Shown here: piece after piece, positions 26,830-38,699 of the stretch
How the letters are laid out: each line of letters begins with the position of its first letter
Position numbering within the stretch: position 1 is the first letter of the stretch
Origin: Phyto melanocephala
Lineage: Eukaryota > Arthropoda > Insecta > Diptera > Rhinophoridae
Reading direction: 5' to 3'
Assembly: GCA_941918925.1 (NCBI GenBank)
Contig: OW799233.1
Location: 44,010,275-44,074,274, forward strand
Length of the DNA: 64,000 bases
Translations under genes and position numbers: made by a program
The notes under the pieces: generated by a model
Seen by the model: the letters and a program-made list of their open reading frames with translations, nothing else
What the model was told of the DNA's origin: nothing
Databases searched by the model: none

Positions 26830-27552
26830 ACAAAATTGTTACCATCTATAAATTAACTATGTATTCTTAAATTATTTTAACGGCGACTAATCTATAGTTA
26901 CTTTTTTAACATTGCAAAACTTTACATAATATGGTTAAATACACAAATTATACGTGGGTGGTCAGCTAAGTTGTATACAAATATTAGAACTAAAGGTTCT
27001 CCCGTCATGTAATTTTTAATGCTTAACGTGCTGTTTTTACAATCCAAGCGATAGCTTTCAGTAAAGTTTTTCTGTATATGTAGTTAAATTTGGATTTTTA
27101 TTTAAATTTTTATTATTTTTTACAACAACAACTTTCCTAAAGATCATCACATAAACAAATGCATATTTTCTATTTTATAAAGGACATACAGACAAATATT
27201 AATTTAATTAATTATAAAAGCAAAAAATATCGTTTGAATATTTATTGTACTCTAAATTATTTATTTACAAGAGTTATAAACTGCAAAAGTATTCTTCCAG
27301 AAGATTTGCTGGTAAAAATGTATGCACTAAACATTCCATATACAATTAGACAGTACCGAAAAAAATCCGACGAAATTTCAAAAGAAAAATTTATGTTTGC
27401 CAAAAATATTTAGAGGCCCCTATATAAATTTTTCGTTTCATATTTGGTATTTACAGTTGAATATTAAAGTGTGGTATATCGAGCAAAACATTATTCTCTT
27501 CGAAATAAAAACTCTCACTTTAATAATATTCAATTAATATTACAGATATAAC
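26830..27552. other. Non-coding; weak open frame 27159-27413
   Basis: An 84-codon frame rich in K, N, I and Y shows no domain I recognise. It may be degraded upstream LINE sequence but this is not shown. Confidence 0.35.
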
Positions 27553-27601
27553 TTAGAATTTGTCACTGCAAATTTACCCATCGACATCTTCTCGCTAGAA
27601 C

Positions 27602-28958
27602 AGGGGGGTGCTTTGAAACCATGTGATATAAGGCCATGATAGCTTTATTGCTCAATTGAAGGGAGAAAAAGCCATAATCGCATTATTGCCCAATTATTGA
27701 GAGGTAAGGTAATTTAAAATTTTGCGAAATGAGAGATATAGCCATATTTTTTCAGAATATTGTTATGCATGGTGTAAACATTTTGGAAAATCCTTAGTTA
27801 TCATTGAAAAAATAACAACTAACACTCAATGTACACCCAATTTACATGATGAATTTTATGACGTCCAATTTTCTTAATTCCCTTTTGAAGTTGTTACCAA
27901 GAACTACTCAAATTTATACGATGGGTTTTTTTTTGACGTCTAATTTCTAATTTTTGTTGTAGACTATTGAATTTATATTTTTAATATTTTTTCTTTTCTT
28001 TGTTTTGAATGTCGAAAAAACTAATTACTGTTTAATATTTTTTTTTTCCGTCAAAAAGCACAATCCAGTTGATGAGAATATAAAACGTAACAGAAAGAAC
28101 AGAAAAAAGTGTAAAGCGAAGTGTCAAAAAAAAAACATGAAAACAGAAACCATGTCTATTTTTCTACCCCCTTTCTTCTCTACACCGCTTGCTCCAAAAT
28201 TGGACGTCATAAAATTCATCATGTAAATTGGGTGTAAGAATAAAAATTTTAAATTAATTTATTTTTTAACAAAATTTATAAAAAAAAAAACCAAAAAAAC
28301 CCAACAAAGACATTTTTTATTCTTGTAACGCTCGCATGAAAACTTTATTCAGAGAAGCCACCTGCCGCGTCCTACTTTAGGTGAAAACTCGTAAGCACGC
28401 AGAAAAACGTTTGTATGCGAAGCCAGATTTCAATACTTAAATTTAGTGTCTCCGTGAAGAAATTTTTTTACAGAATATTATTATAAATTTTATTAGATTT
28501 TCTTCCTTCAATGAATGCACATAGAACAGGAAACATACTATTAAAGAAAGAATTCGTATACAGATAGTCAAACAATATTAAAAATTATGAATGGGAAATA
28601 AAACAAAATTTGTTTTATTACCAATCCTGCTTGGAAATAAAGCAAAATCGATTTGTTGTCATATTTCCCATTTAAAAGTGAAATAAAGCAAATTTTTGCT
28701 TTATTGCCGTTTTTCTTTATGCACGCCCTAATAATATAATTGCTAAAATTTATAGTGCTTTGTTTACACAAAGGTTTGCAATTTTTGCTTTATTATTATT
28801 ACCTCTTAATTATAAAAATAAGAAAACTATTAATCAATGTAAAACGCAAAAGTTCTTCAAAACTGAAATGAGAGATAGAGCTTTACCTACCATTCAAATG
28901 AATTGAATGGAGATAAAGCCATCATGGCCTTATCTCACATGGTATTAAAGCACCCCCT
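27602..28958. mobile_element. Non-autonomous TIR element D, inserted in a LINE
   Basis: Ends begin AGGGGGGTGCTTTGAAACCA (left) and AGGGGGTGCTTTAATACCAT (right, reverse complement). The inverted repeats run ~46 bp with few mismatches and include AAGGCCATGAT. Flanks CGCTAGAAC (27593-27601 and 28959-28967) are identical, an 8-9-bp duplication fitting hAT or a Mutator-like type. Subterminal GCTTTATT/AATAAAGC motifs recur at 28600-28800. No transposase frame. Confidence 0.8.
27834..28234. mobile_element. TA-flanked MITE nested in element D
   Basis: Terminal inverted repeats of ~40 bp begin CACCCAATTTACATGATGAA and include GACGTCCAATTTT; they are perfect or nearly so. TA dinucleotides flank both ends (27832-27833, 28235-28236), as for Tc1/mariner-type elements. 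401 bp, no coding frame of note. Confidence 0.8.
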
Positions 28959-29334
28959 CGCTAGAACTCAAGCACCAGTATGTGCTACCTGTTACACACA
29001 CCTCAATATAGCCCATATTCTTGACGAGTGCCCTAATTATAATTCATCCAGAACTCTCATTTTTGGAAGGAATACACCAACCGATATCCTAAGATACACG
29101 TGTGATAAAAATATTAAACCAATCTACAATTTTGTAACTACAAATGGTTTGCAAAACCTTATTTGAAATCTACAAACATATATCGACGCCTCACTTCCTC
29201 AACCTCGTATCTTAAGATCTGTGATCGTATCTAAGATTATTTAAGTTCTAAAAACTTGATTAATGTATGTATGTATATAAGGTGAAGGTATGTCTTCATT
29301 TAAGCACATTCATACATAAATTATGAAATAAAAT

Positions 29335-30160
29335 AAACAAGTAAGAGCGCTATATTCGGCCATGCCGAATCTTATATACCCTTCACAACGTGTAGTCATT
29401 CAACAACAGTGGTTTGTGTCACCATTCATCCCATATGAAATACGTACATACATATAAAAACATACATATAAAAACGTCCCATTGTAAAATTAAAAATTCA
29501 CGTATGTATGTTAAAAAAACAAAAAAAAAATTTTTGAAAAAATTTTAAAAAAAAATTTAAAAAAAAAATTTTAAAAAAAAATTATTATGTATATAATATA
29601 TATAAAACAAAAAAAAAAAAATAAAAAAAATTAAAAAAAAAAAAAATAATAAAAAATAATAATAAAAATATAAATAATATATTAAATAAAAAAATAAAAA
29701 AAAAAATTTAAAAAAAAATTAAAAAAAATTGTTTTTGGCTCAGCTGGGATTCGATGCCACGTTTTCTCTAACCAGTATACACGTTTGTATGTATGTATGT
29801 TGTTGTTGTAACGTTGTTGTTGTAATGTTGTTTTTGTGAAAAAAAATCGAGGTGGTCGTGGGTTTTTGCTCATATCTCAGTTGTTTATGTACCAATGTTT
29901 CTGATTTTCAATACCGATCTACTCCCGAATATTTCTGATATTTTAATACCTTACCCGGGTCCAACCTATGTCGGGGGGCTTCAAAAAGTTGATTTCAACA
30001 TACACACGGACGGACAGACTGACAGAGCTTAATCGACTTCCCTATTCATAAGCTTTCAGAAAATATATACTTTATGGGGTCGGAAATGAAAATTGTAGAA
30101 ATTTCACACGGAATGACAAACCTATATATACCCTTTTTCACTGTGTGAAGGGTATAAAAA
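29335..30160 (-). mobile_element. mini-me-like repeat (copy with A-rich core)
   Basis: Reverse orientation: starts AACAAGTAAGAGCGCTATAT with palindrome ATTCGGCCATGCCGAAT, then GTATATACCC-type sequences, an A-rich core at 29515-29740, GGCTCAGCTGGGATTCGATG, GGGGTCGGAAAT, and ends GTGTGAAGGGTATAAA. Outside the A-rich core it is nearly identical to 58613-59478. Confidence 0.8.
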
Positions 30161-30164
30161 TCTA

Positions 30165-31370
30165 CCTCTTAGCTTGATTAAATTGCTTTTAAATTTTAAT
30201 ATTTTATATACTTCCTCCGAAAAAATTTTTTTTAATTTATTTTAATACCTTTTTTTTTTTGAATTGACAAAAAAATCAATTAATTGTGTTTAAAAAATAA
30301 TATTTTTACCGTTTCCTAGCCAAATTTTTTTCTGTGTACGATTAAATACGAACATCGGCTCTCATTATAAAAATAAAGCGGATTGATTTCAATGCGATTG
30401 TCAGGTACAGCTCGTATAAAGGAAGATTCTTATATATTTACATACGTATTACAAGTATTAAGTGCAATAAATCTTTACTGCTAAAACTTTCTGATTGACC
30501 CTCGTTATGGGTAACGTTCATAATTAAAATAACTTATCGTCATAATAACACATGCATACTAGTTGTATTAAAACTATTATTGTTTGTAGCATAATTTAGA
30601 ATTTATTGACCATTTGATAATTAAATCAGTGGATTAAAAATAATCATTTTATGCATCATATTAACAAACTTAAAATTATTTTAATTGATATATTTCTAAT
30701 TTTCTCAACAATACTTTTGACTTAAGTAGACCAATAGTATTGTGGCATTCACTTAATACCTACATACGCATATGTATAAACTAACATTAATGAATGGATG
30801 CATTGCAAAATAATTGAAAAATTATTTATCAGATAAATTAAGGAAAACAAATTACCTACATATGAACTTGTTTAAATCTATAATATTGTGTTTAATTTAA
30901 GTGAAAATGTTAATATATCACAATGTACAACATATATGTAAATGTATGCCCATTTAGAATTTGCAAATTTAATAATTTTATTTGGTAAAAATTTAGTCTT
31001 CAAAAATATATTGCATATATTTCCACGTATTTTTTATTTTTTGAAATTTGTATTAACCTTACTTATTATTAGTTAAGGTTGATAACGACATAAAAACGCT
31101 CAGGTAAATATGTATTCCCCAAAATATAGGTATGCTACCTTCTTTGAAAAGGGAACAAAAAAGAAAAAAGATGGCAAAAGGAACAAGTTATAGAAGAAAG
31201 CACACTATATACATACATATATACATACATACCTACATACATACATACGTACATACATACATACATACATATGTATTAATTTTAGTGCAATGTTAAAGCG
31301 TCATCCGGTGTAAATGCACAGCTTTTTTTTTGATAGCGCTGCGATAAATATTAGATACAATTGAAACAAA
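30165..31370. other. Non-coding; (TACA)n microsatellite at 31205-31275
   Basis: AT-rich, with a long (CATA)n/(TACA)n run. No gene or clear transposon recognised. Confidence 0.6.
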
Positions 31371-31374
31371 ATAC

Positions 31375-32392
31375 AAGAGTGATATATTCGGCCGTGCCGA
31401 ATCTTATATACCCTTCACAACGTGTAGTCATGCAATAACAATTGTTTGTATCACCATTCATCTCATATGAAATACGTACATACATATATAAAAACATAAA
31501 TACATAAAAACATCCCATTGTAAAATTATAAATTGAGTTTACTTATGTAAGTTTAAAAAAAAAAAAAAAAATCATTAAAAAAACAATAAAAAAACATTAA
31601 ACAAAATTTTTTAAAAATTTAAAAAAAATAAAAAAAAATTAAAAAAAATTTAAAAAAAATAAAAATATAAATAATATGTAATATAAAAATATAAAAAAAT
31701 AAATTTTTGTCTGGCTCAGCTGGGATTCGATGCCACGTTCACTCTAACCAGTATACCACGTTTGTATGTATGTGTTGTATGTTGTTGTTGTGGAAAAAAA
31801 CGAGTGGTCGTGGTTTTTCGCTCATATCTCAGAAAGTTATAGGGCGTTTTTGCTGAATTTCAATAGCGATTCATTCCCGGATATTTCCAAAAGATTGATA
31901 TCATACACAGGTCTGAGGAAAATGTGGTTGCTCAATATTGAGAGAGTCAATATTGGTATCATCTGAAAGGACTTGACTAGCGCAATATAAGCACTACAAA
32001 ATGTGGAAAATAAATTTATAAATGGGTCAAATCTGGTGTTTTAAATGTAACTTGTAGAACCCCCCCAATATTGGTATCAAATGAAAGGGCTTGACCAGTA
32101 GAATACAGTTAATTATTAAAAAATGTAAAATCCAAGATGGCATCTAAAACAAAATGGCGGATCAAATTTTTTCAACCTCATCAATATGGGTATCATTTTA
32201 AAGGACTTGACTAGTAGAATACAGTTAACTACGTAAAAATTCAAAATCAAGGATAGTGTCGGAAATAATAAGGGAAAATGGCGTATAACATGAAATATAG
32301 GTTAAGCTACGATGCGGGATTATACCTATGTACATGATGGTGAAGGGTATTATCAGATTCGGCACGGCCGAATATAGCACTTTTACTTGTTT
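31375..32392. mobile_element. Chimeric, head-to-head mini-me-like repeat
   Basis: The left half (31380-31915) is a reverse-orientation copy (ATTCGGCCGTGCCGAAT, A-rich core 31550-31700, GGCTCAGCTGGGATTCGATG). The right half (31930-32392) is the long-interior variant in forward orientation, ending ATTCGGCACGGCCGAAT and TTACTTG. The two outer ends are therefore the same terminus inverted. Confidence 0.7.
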
Positions 32393-32399
32393 AAACTAT

Positions 32400-34970
32400 G
32401 TGTGTTAAAAATGTACACATTAAAATAATTGAGAAAACATCGCCACTTATAAAGCAGAGCAGTCGACATTTCATCATCTTTCTTATTTTTAATCTATTTT
32501 GACTAGTACGAATCTAAACTGTCTCGTTAAAACTGTCCCAAAACTTAATTAGTTAAGAGATAGCTGCAGGATTCCTATAAATCAAGGGTTCTTAAACGCT
32601 TTTGTTTCGCAGGAAAATTTTTAAATAGAAATTTAACTTTAAAATTAGAAAACGTATATGTATATTTTAAGCATTTCTTCAAAAATATAATTAGATTTCT
32701 AAAGTGTTTATGAATTAAACTCTGACTAGAAATTCTTATATCTGACAGCGCTGTTTGCATCTATACGAGGTCGTCATAGTCAGTGCTTTGTTTCGAGAGA
32801 CAAAAGAACTTGCTTAACATTAATATATCGTTGAAAATTTTTAGTTTTAACGCTTTGGAGCCACCACAGCATACAATTTACAAAGGCAATAATGGCTAAG
32901 GCACAAAATCCGACATGAGTCTCCATCAGAATTTTTAACTGACATCTAAATTGAAATACGGATATTTCTTCTATTCTTGTTTGACAGCTATCAGATGACT
33001 TTTTACTTTAATTTGGTAGATTAAATATCTGTTAACAAAGTATTTATTGTGCCTACCTCTTTCTTCGTCATGTCTATGTGACTCGGCCATAAAACCTAAA
33101 GAAATTTTGTAGTATTCAATATCAAATAATCCAATTTAGAGTTATGATTTTATTGAAGTTATAAGCAAAACATATATGTATATTCAAATGAAGAATTTCA
33201 TCAATAAATATTTTATAAGGATATTTAAAAGTAAATTCTTTTATATTAAATTTTTTATATGCATATACTGGCTTTCTTAATCTGATATTTATAAATATCC
33301 TAATCTTATATTTATAAATATCTTAGCTTATTATACATACTTACATCCTTTGTATCCAAAGTTTAATTAACGCGTGATCGAAAAAATAACGCTGTAGAGG
33401 AGAAAGTTTGTTACTATTAAAAAAAGTTATGTATGTTTATTTCATTTCGAAAATTATTTTTTTAGGATCCAGGCTTTGTGATACCTTCCTTTAAATATTA
33501 ATAAAAATAAATGTATTTGGGAAAAACGTTTAAGCAATTTTAAAATATTAAATACAGATGCAAATTTGATAGGAAAAAATGTTTATTTTTAGTGGCATCC
33601 CAGGTTACATCCATAAAAATGCATTCACTGTACTCACAAGGTGTCCTAACATATCATGCCATAATCTTCTAGGATTTCACAATAGTATAATTAATTAATT
33701 TGCTTTTCAAGTAAAAACTGTCCTAAAATAATACTACTGTGTATGGTATGTTTATTGTGTTGTCATAACTATTCAGCTACCTGCGGCGATCGACTAAGTG
33801 TGTGTAGGCCAAACTGTCTGTAATATTGTATTTGTAAGCCACCGCATCTGATGTCCGTTAAAAAATATGTTATCAAAAATTTAGTAAATGCGACTATTTA
33901 AATTTAGTATATCGCACTTAGATATGAAGAGTCGTTTACAACAGTCATATTTTTGTATGTTACTATTTTAGAACATTTGAATTTAGGACACCTAGTGAAA
34001 TAAGTAATTGTGTGGTGTGGTTTATGTTCTGATCGAATCATCCGTTGTTTTTAAGAGGTCGGACTAAACATAACCCTCAATGACAAATGCTATCGCACTA
34101 TAATAATGAACATTTTATTAACTGAAAGGTTTATTGTGGCTCTTCTAAAATTTTTATACGGGTTACATGTGGCTTATGGACTGCAAATTAAAAACATTTG
34201 CATCCATTTACACATAAAATATATCGCAGATATGATATATTTTGCCTTCTATTATTTTGTTTTTATAATAAACTCTTGTGAATGCTACAACAATCAATTG
34301 AAAAGATTGTTTAAATAAGTAAATAATTAAGCATTGAAACAATATTGGAATTTATAAATATTATTTAAAAAAAAACAATTCAAAAACATACTTCCTCTCC
34401 CTCATAAAGTTACATAGGAAAAATTTCAAGCACTTCTCACACAAGAAGTTGGCACAAGACTACCAAACAATTCGTACGAATATGAAGAATTAAAATTATG
34501 TGCTGGCTTTTAAACCCATTAAAAAATAAACACTAGCCGTAATTAACATAATAACAAAACAAAGATCATCGAACGAACGAGAACAAGAAAAACTATCATC
34601 TATTGTTTTATAGCCTTTTTCAACGAATTCTCTAAAAAGCTTTTATAACTAAAATTAGCATAACTTGTAATACACCATTTGCGTTTGAAATGCGAATTTT
34701 AAACAATACCTTAAATAAGAACAGTGATGGGAACTTTTTTCCAAGAAATCCCGCTAAATCTACACTCAAATTCGTTAGAAAAAAACTATATATTTTTTTA
34801 AATTTAAGCGGTAAATCGCCAACTTTTGTCATTTGTTTCAAAATTTGCGAATATAGCGAGGTTGAATGATTACTGGTGGGCTACTACTTCTACTACTTCT
34901 TCCCATAATTTGGTAAAAGTGTAACGAACTACATGGAGACATATAAGTAAGTTATGTTAGACTCAATTAT
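32400..34970. other. Non-coding AT-rich DNA, one possible MITE
   Basis: AGGTGTCCTAA (33638) and TTAGGACACCT (33985) are an inverted pair ~350 bp apart, possibly MITE ends. CATAT-rich microsatellite patches occur. No gene supported. Confidence 0.45.
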
Positions 34971-34974
34971 TTCT

Positions 34975-35200
34975 AACTGGAGGAGTTCCATAAAACTCAA
35001 TTATTTGTTCAGATGTTTCCGACTTCCTATACAGTGGTATATGTAGGTAGACTTGCGGTGACTGAACCAACGTTTTCTAACTGGAGGAGAACCATAAAAC
35101 TCAGCTTTAATTATTGTTCCAGTGTACCGACTTCCTATACAGAGGTAAAGATCGATTTACGGAGCCGGAACCAACGTGGAATACCCTGGCTATGGGGTTA
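34975..35200 (+). repeat. ~110-bp repeat, two units (left of Rab23)
   Basis: Units contain TAACTGGAGGAG, CCATAAAACTCA, TTGTTC and CGACTTCCTATACA then a purine-rich GGTA...CTTGCGG tail. Two head-to-tail units are present. The same units occur at 39274-39545. Confidence 0.75.
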
Positions 35201-35468
35201 CGTACCTCTGTCAATCAATTTTAGAATAAAAAAAATATATATATATACATACCTATATACAATTAATTAGTGGTACCAGACTTTTTAAATAATTTGTCTG
35301 CATCTCTCAAATTTATTTTTTTTTTATTCTACAACAAATACCTAATTCGCAGTTTTAGTTGGTTTAAAAATTCAAAACCGAGAACAGAAAGTTTTTACTT
35401 TGAAGTTTCTTAAAAAATATTAATTTTAGAGAAAAAAATTGTGCTACATATGCAAACATACAAACATA

Positions 35469-35717
35469 TCTGTGGCTTGGAGCTAAAAGGGCCAATGTCA
35501 CTTTTTTGCTCTTTTGAGTTAATCATTGCATTAGATTTGTTTTCTTGCTGTATTTCATTATGGTAAACCAGCTAAAGTCGTACTTAACCCAGAACAGCTT
35601 TATAAATAAAATGCCGGCCAATGTCACTATGAAAGCATCTATAAAAGTAAAAGTTCAATTACGATTTTCTCAAAAGTCAATATTTTGGCATTGGCCCTTT
35701 TAGCTCCAAGCCACAGA
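35469..35717. mobile_element. TA-flanked MITE, 249 bp
   Basis: TCTGTGGCTTGGAGCTAAAA and the following GGGCCAATG form perfect ~29-bp inverted ends. TA lies at both outer edges (35467-35468, 35718-35719). A Tc1/mariner-type MITE by structure. Confidence 0.85.
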
Positions 35718-35941
35718 TATATGTATACTGAAACAAAACGCACGTGCTTTTCAATTGTTGTGTTTTTTGCCGCAAAGATAAGACAATACATCATAAATCC
35801 ACCAAATATACTAATTATTTTTTACTGAAACTCAATATTTTAATAATTTTAAATAGGTATATGTATGTATGTATTCCATTTAATGTAAAATTTTAAATTT
35901 AAACTTTACAATATACCACTGGCAACACTGATGCACTCATA

Positions 35942-36489
35942 AATCTTAAACCGTTATATTAAATGCAACACATATTGTCTTATGTCACGATAATATTAGA
36001 CAAACGTTAGACCATGGGAGAAGAAATTAAAATATTTGAACATTAAATTAAAAAAAAAGATAGATAGTTCCAAAATTAGAAATTTGTGTTATTTATTAAC
36101 ATTTTTTTTTTTTTTACGTACCAAATAGTTAATAGTGTAGATAGAAAAATTAAGACACGAGCACAAGTAGTACTAAATATATTTTTATTTCTCTTTGTTA
36201 TTTTCTTTACAGCATAATCTTAAACCGTTATATTAAATGCAACACATATTGTCTTATGTCACGATAATATTAGACAAACGTTAGACCATGGGAGAAGAAA
36301 TTAAAATATTTGAACATTAAATTAAAAAAAAAGATAGATAGTTCCAAAATTAGAAATTTGTGTTATTTATTAACATTTTTTTTTTTTTTACGTACCAAAT
36401 AGTTAATAGTGTAGATAGAAAAATTAAGACACGAGCACAAGTAGTACTAAATATATTTTTATTTCTCTTTGTTATTTTCTTTACAGCAT
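35942..36489 (+). repeat. Perfect 274-bp tandem duplication
   Basis: 35942-36215 repeats as 36216-36489 without a difference that I can find, including a 14-T run. Each unit ends TTTTCTTTACAGCAT, a good splice-acceptor-like sequence. It lies ~460 bp upstream of the Rab23 start. It could be a recent duplication or an assembly artefact. Confidence 0.9.
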
Positions 36490-36947
36490 ACGTAACGTAC
36501 ATACATACATACCATGTATTAAAAAAAAGAAAAAACTAACGCATTAAAACCGGTTGGTTGATACATAATGATAGTTAAAATAACATGCTTGGAAAAACGC
36601 ATAAAAAATGTTGCTCTGATCTTGGCCAGAGAAATCAATGAAAAAGAAAGTAAATGTTTCTGCTTTTTTAAACTTCGGAATACAACGACATTCATATAAA
36701 AAACTAAACAAAAAGAAATGAAAATATTTTAAATCCAGATTTTTCTTATGTAAATATTTGAGTTTGAAAATTACGTTACAAATCAACTTTAATGGTTATA
36801 ATCACCTTTTTATCAAGTTTGTTTGTGATTTTTTACTGTAACCAATCGAAGTCCGAAGGCAGCTCCACGATAGCATTCAAAGAAAATAGAAAATTTGGTA
36901 AAAAAAAAAAAAATTATTTTTAAAGACGTATACACACATTAATACAA

Positions 36948-37676
36948 ATGTTTAATACCATGCGAGAAGATGACATAGAATTTGCCATTAAGGTGGTCAT
37001 AGTCGGCAATGGCGGTGTTGGGAAATCTTCAATGATACAACGATACTGCAAGGGAATTTTTACCAAGGACTATAAAAAAACAATAGGTGTTGATTTTCTA
37101 GAACGACAAATTGAAATTGATGGTGAAGATGTACGCATTATGCTGTGGGATACAGCGGGCCAAGAGGAATTCGATGCCATCACCAAAGCTTACTATCGAG
37201 GTGCTCAAGCCTGCGTACTAACCTTCTCCACTACAGATCGAGCCTCTTTCGATGCCGTGCGGGACTGGAAGCGTAAAGTAGAAAATGAATGCCAAGAAAT
37301 ACCTACAGTGATAGTTCAAAATAAAATTGATCTCATCGATCAGGCTGTAGTAACAGCCGATGAGGTAGAATCTTTAGCTCAACAATTAAATTGTCGTCTA
37401 ATTAGGACGTCAGTAAAGGAAGATGTCAATGTGGCATCAGTTTTTCGTTACTTGGCCACCAAGTGTCATCAACTAAGTCAGGCGTCCTACACAGAACAAC
37501 AGCAGCAGGTCTCACATACAAGCAATGGTTCGCATACTCATGAAAGCCACAAGACCATCAGTGCATTTAGTCCCACATTTACCAAATCAAAGTCCACTTC
37601 GGGCACAATAAAGTTGCAAAAAAGTACAACGGCACGAAAGCGTAAAATAATATTAAAGAAATGTGGCATAGTATAA
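36948..37676 (+). CDS. Rab23: Rab23 small GTPase
   Basis: Single-exon frame of 242 codons. G-domain motifs in order: P-loop GNGGVGKS (~20-27), effector threonine in KKTIGVDFLE, WDTAGQEEF (G3), QNKID (G4) and TSVKE (G5 region). The C terminus ends CGIV, a CaaX-type prenylation box rather than a double cysteine, as expected for Rab23. Two possible starts: ATG 36948 (MFNTMREDD) and ATG 36960 (MREDDIEF). The second matches where Rab23 proteins usually begin. Rab23 regulates vesicle traffic, cilia/Hedgehog signalling in vertebrates and planar polarity in Drosophila. The linker after ~180 is Ser/Thr/Gln-rich and basic near the end (ARKRKIILKK). No intron interrupts it. No certain promoter was identified; the preceding 460 bp are AT-rich. 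Confidence 0.97.
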   Translation: MFNTMREDDIEFAIKVVIVGNGGVGKSSMIQRYCKGIFTKDYKKTIGVDFLERQIEIDGEDVRIMLWDTAGQEEFDAITKAYYRGAQACVLTFSTTDRASFDAVRDWKRKVENECQEIPTVIVQNKIDLIDQAVVTADEVESLAQQLNCRLIRTSVKEDVNVASVFRYLATKCHQLSQASYTEQQQQVSHTSNGSHTHESHKTISAFSPTFTKSKSTSGTIKLQKSTTARKRKIILKKCGIV

Positions 37677-38388
37677 AGAAACTTAAAATTTAAAATATCT
37701 CATTATTGTATCATATGAAAGCGGTCAATATAAATACATACATGCTTACTTAATTAAAACACAAAACAAAAAATTATACTTATTTTAGAAATTTATCATC
37801 GCTATTAAAAACCTCTACATTGATTAAACACACAAGTTTCCAAAAAATTATTGGAGCATAATTAACACCTTCAAAATCAAATGAACACTTATACATTTTT
37901 AAAGATTTTATATGTAGCAATTTTGTGTAATTAATTATTTAATCCTAAAAAATTCAATGAATTTTAAAAAGACAAGAAAGAAAAAATTTCAAATAAAATA
38001 GATAGAATGCCAATTTGTATGTAGAAAAATCATTTAAATCAACTTAACCAGGTGTTTGATGGAAAACGACTATTCTTAAGACGATTTTAAAATGATCTTT
38101 TTTCAATAGTGTGATGAATTCCGATAGATTTTAAGAATCGTTTTTATACCAATCTCAAATTATTGACTTCTAGAAAGCTTACTTAAAGATAAAATATAAA
38201 CGATGTAATACAACTGTGAAACGAAATTTATCAAAAACAAATAAAAAATAATTTTGAAAATTATTGACAAAAGTTACGATAGAAAACACATCACATCTTT
38301 CGTCGTTTTCAAATCGGTTTAATGTTTAAATCGTTTTTCATCACATACCTGAGCATATTTGTTTCTTTGTTTAAAATATTATTATACC
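37677..38388. other. Rab23 3' flank, AT-rich
   Basis: Several AATAAA motifs (e.g. near 37992) could end the transcript. No other gene seen. Confidence 0.5.
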
Positions 38389-38650
38389 CCATTCATCTGT
38401 GGTGCCAAGAGTATATAGCTATAATATTCATAACCAACCCCATAAAGCATATATGTAAGTATTTTCTAAAAGCTTAAAAATAAATAATTTGATTCGGTGA
38501 TATTCGTTCGTCCGTATGTTGGTTGAATTAACTTTTAGAAATCCCTACATGTTGCACAGACCTGTATATGTTATCAATCATTTGGAAAAATTCGGCAACG
38601 AATCGATATTGAAACTTGCACACGAACGAACCGATATTGAATTCCCATAT
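38389..38650 (+). repeat. mini-me-like 5' fragment
   Basis: TATACCCCATTCATCTGTGG, ACCCCATAAAGCATATAT, TTCGTCCGTATGTTGG and GTATATGTTATCAATC appear in family order. The fragment stops before the A-rich core. Confidence 0.65.
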
Positions 38651-38699
38651 TTTTACCGCAAATCAAGGTGTAATTACATAAGGTGATAGCGTAATATGT

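Larger units (their letters stand above)
27553..29166 (+). pseudogene. LINE (Jockey/I-type) 3' end, split by a TIR element
   Basis: Two segments, 27553-27601 and 28959-29166, form one frame when the intervening element and one target duplication are ignored. The left piece encodes LRICHCKFTHRHL and the right piece carries APVCATC...AHILDECP...N, the Cys/His-rich C terminus of such LINE polyproteins (after RNase H). It ends with a stop at 29164-29166. An in-frame TAA just upstream of the left piece marks decay or truncation. Only ~85 residues remain. Confidence 0.7.

Noticed and set aside
27159..27413. 84-codon frame as a host gene
   Set aside because: No recognisable domain, high Lys/Asn/Ile/Tyr as expected from AT-rich DNA, no splice or promoter context.
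29745..29795. True tRNA gene in mini-me-like repeats
   Set aside because: Box-A-like and box-B-like motifs are only a few bases apart and the T-stem does not pair; kept only as a low-interest observation.
31205..31275. Possible CRISPR-like regular repeats
   Set aside because: A simple (TACA)n microsatellite without spacers; eukaryotic DNA.
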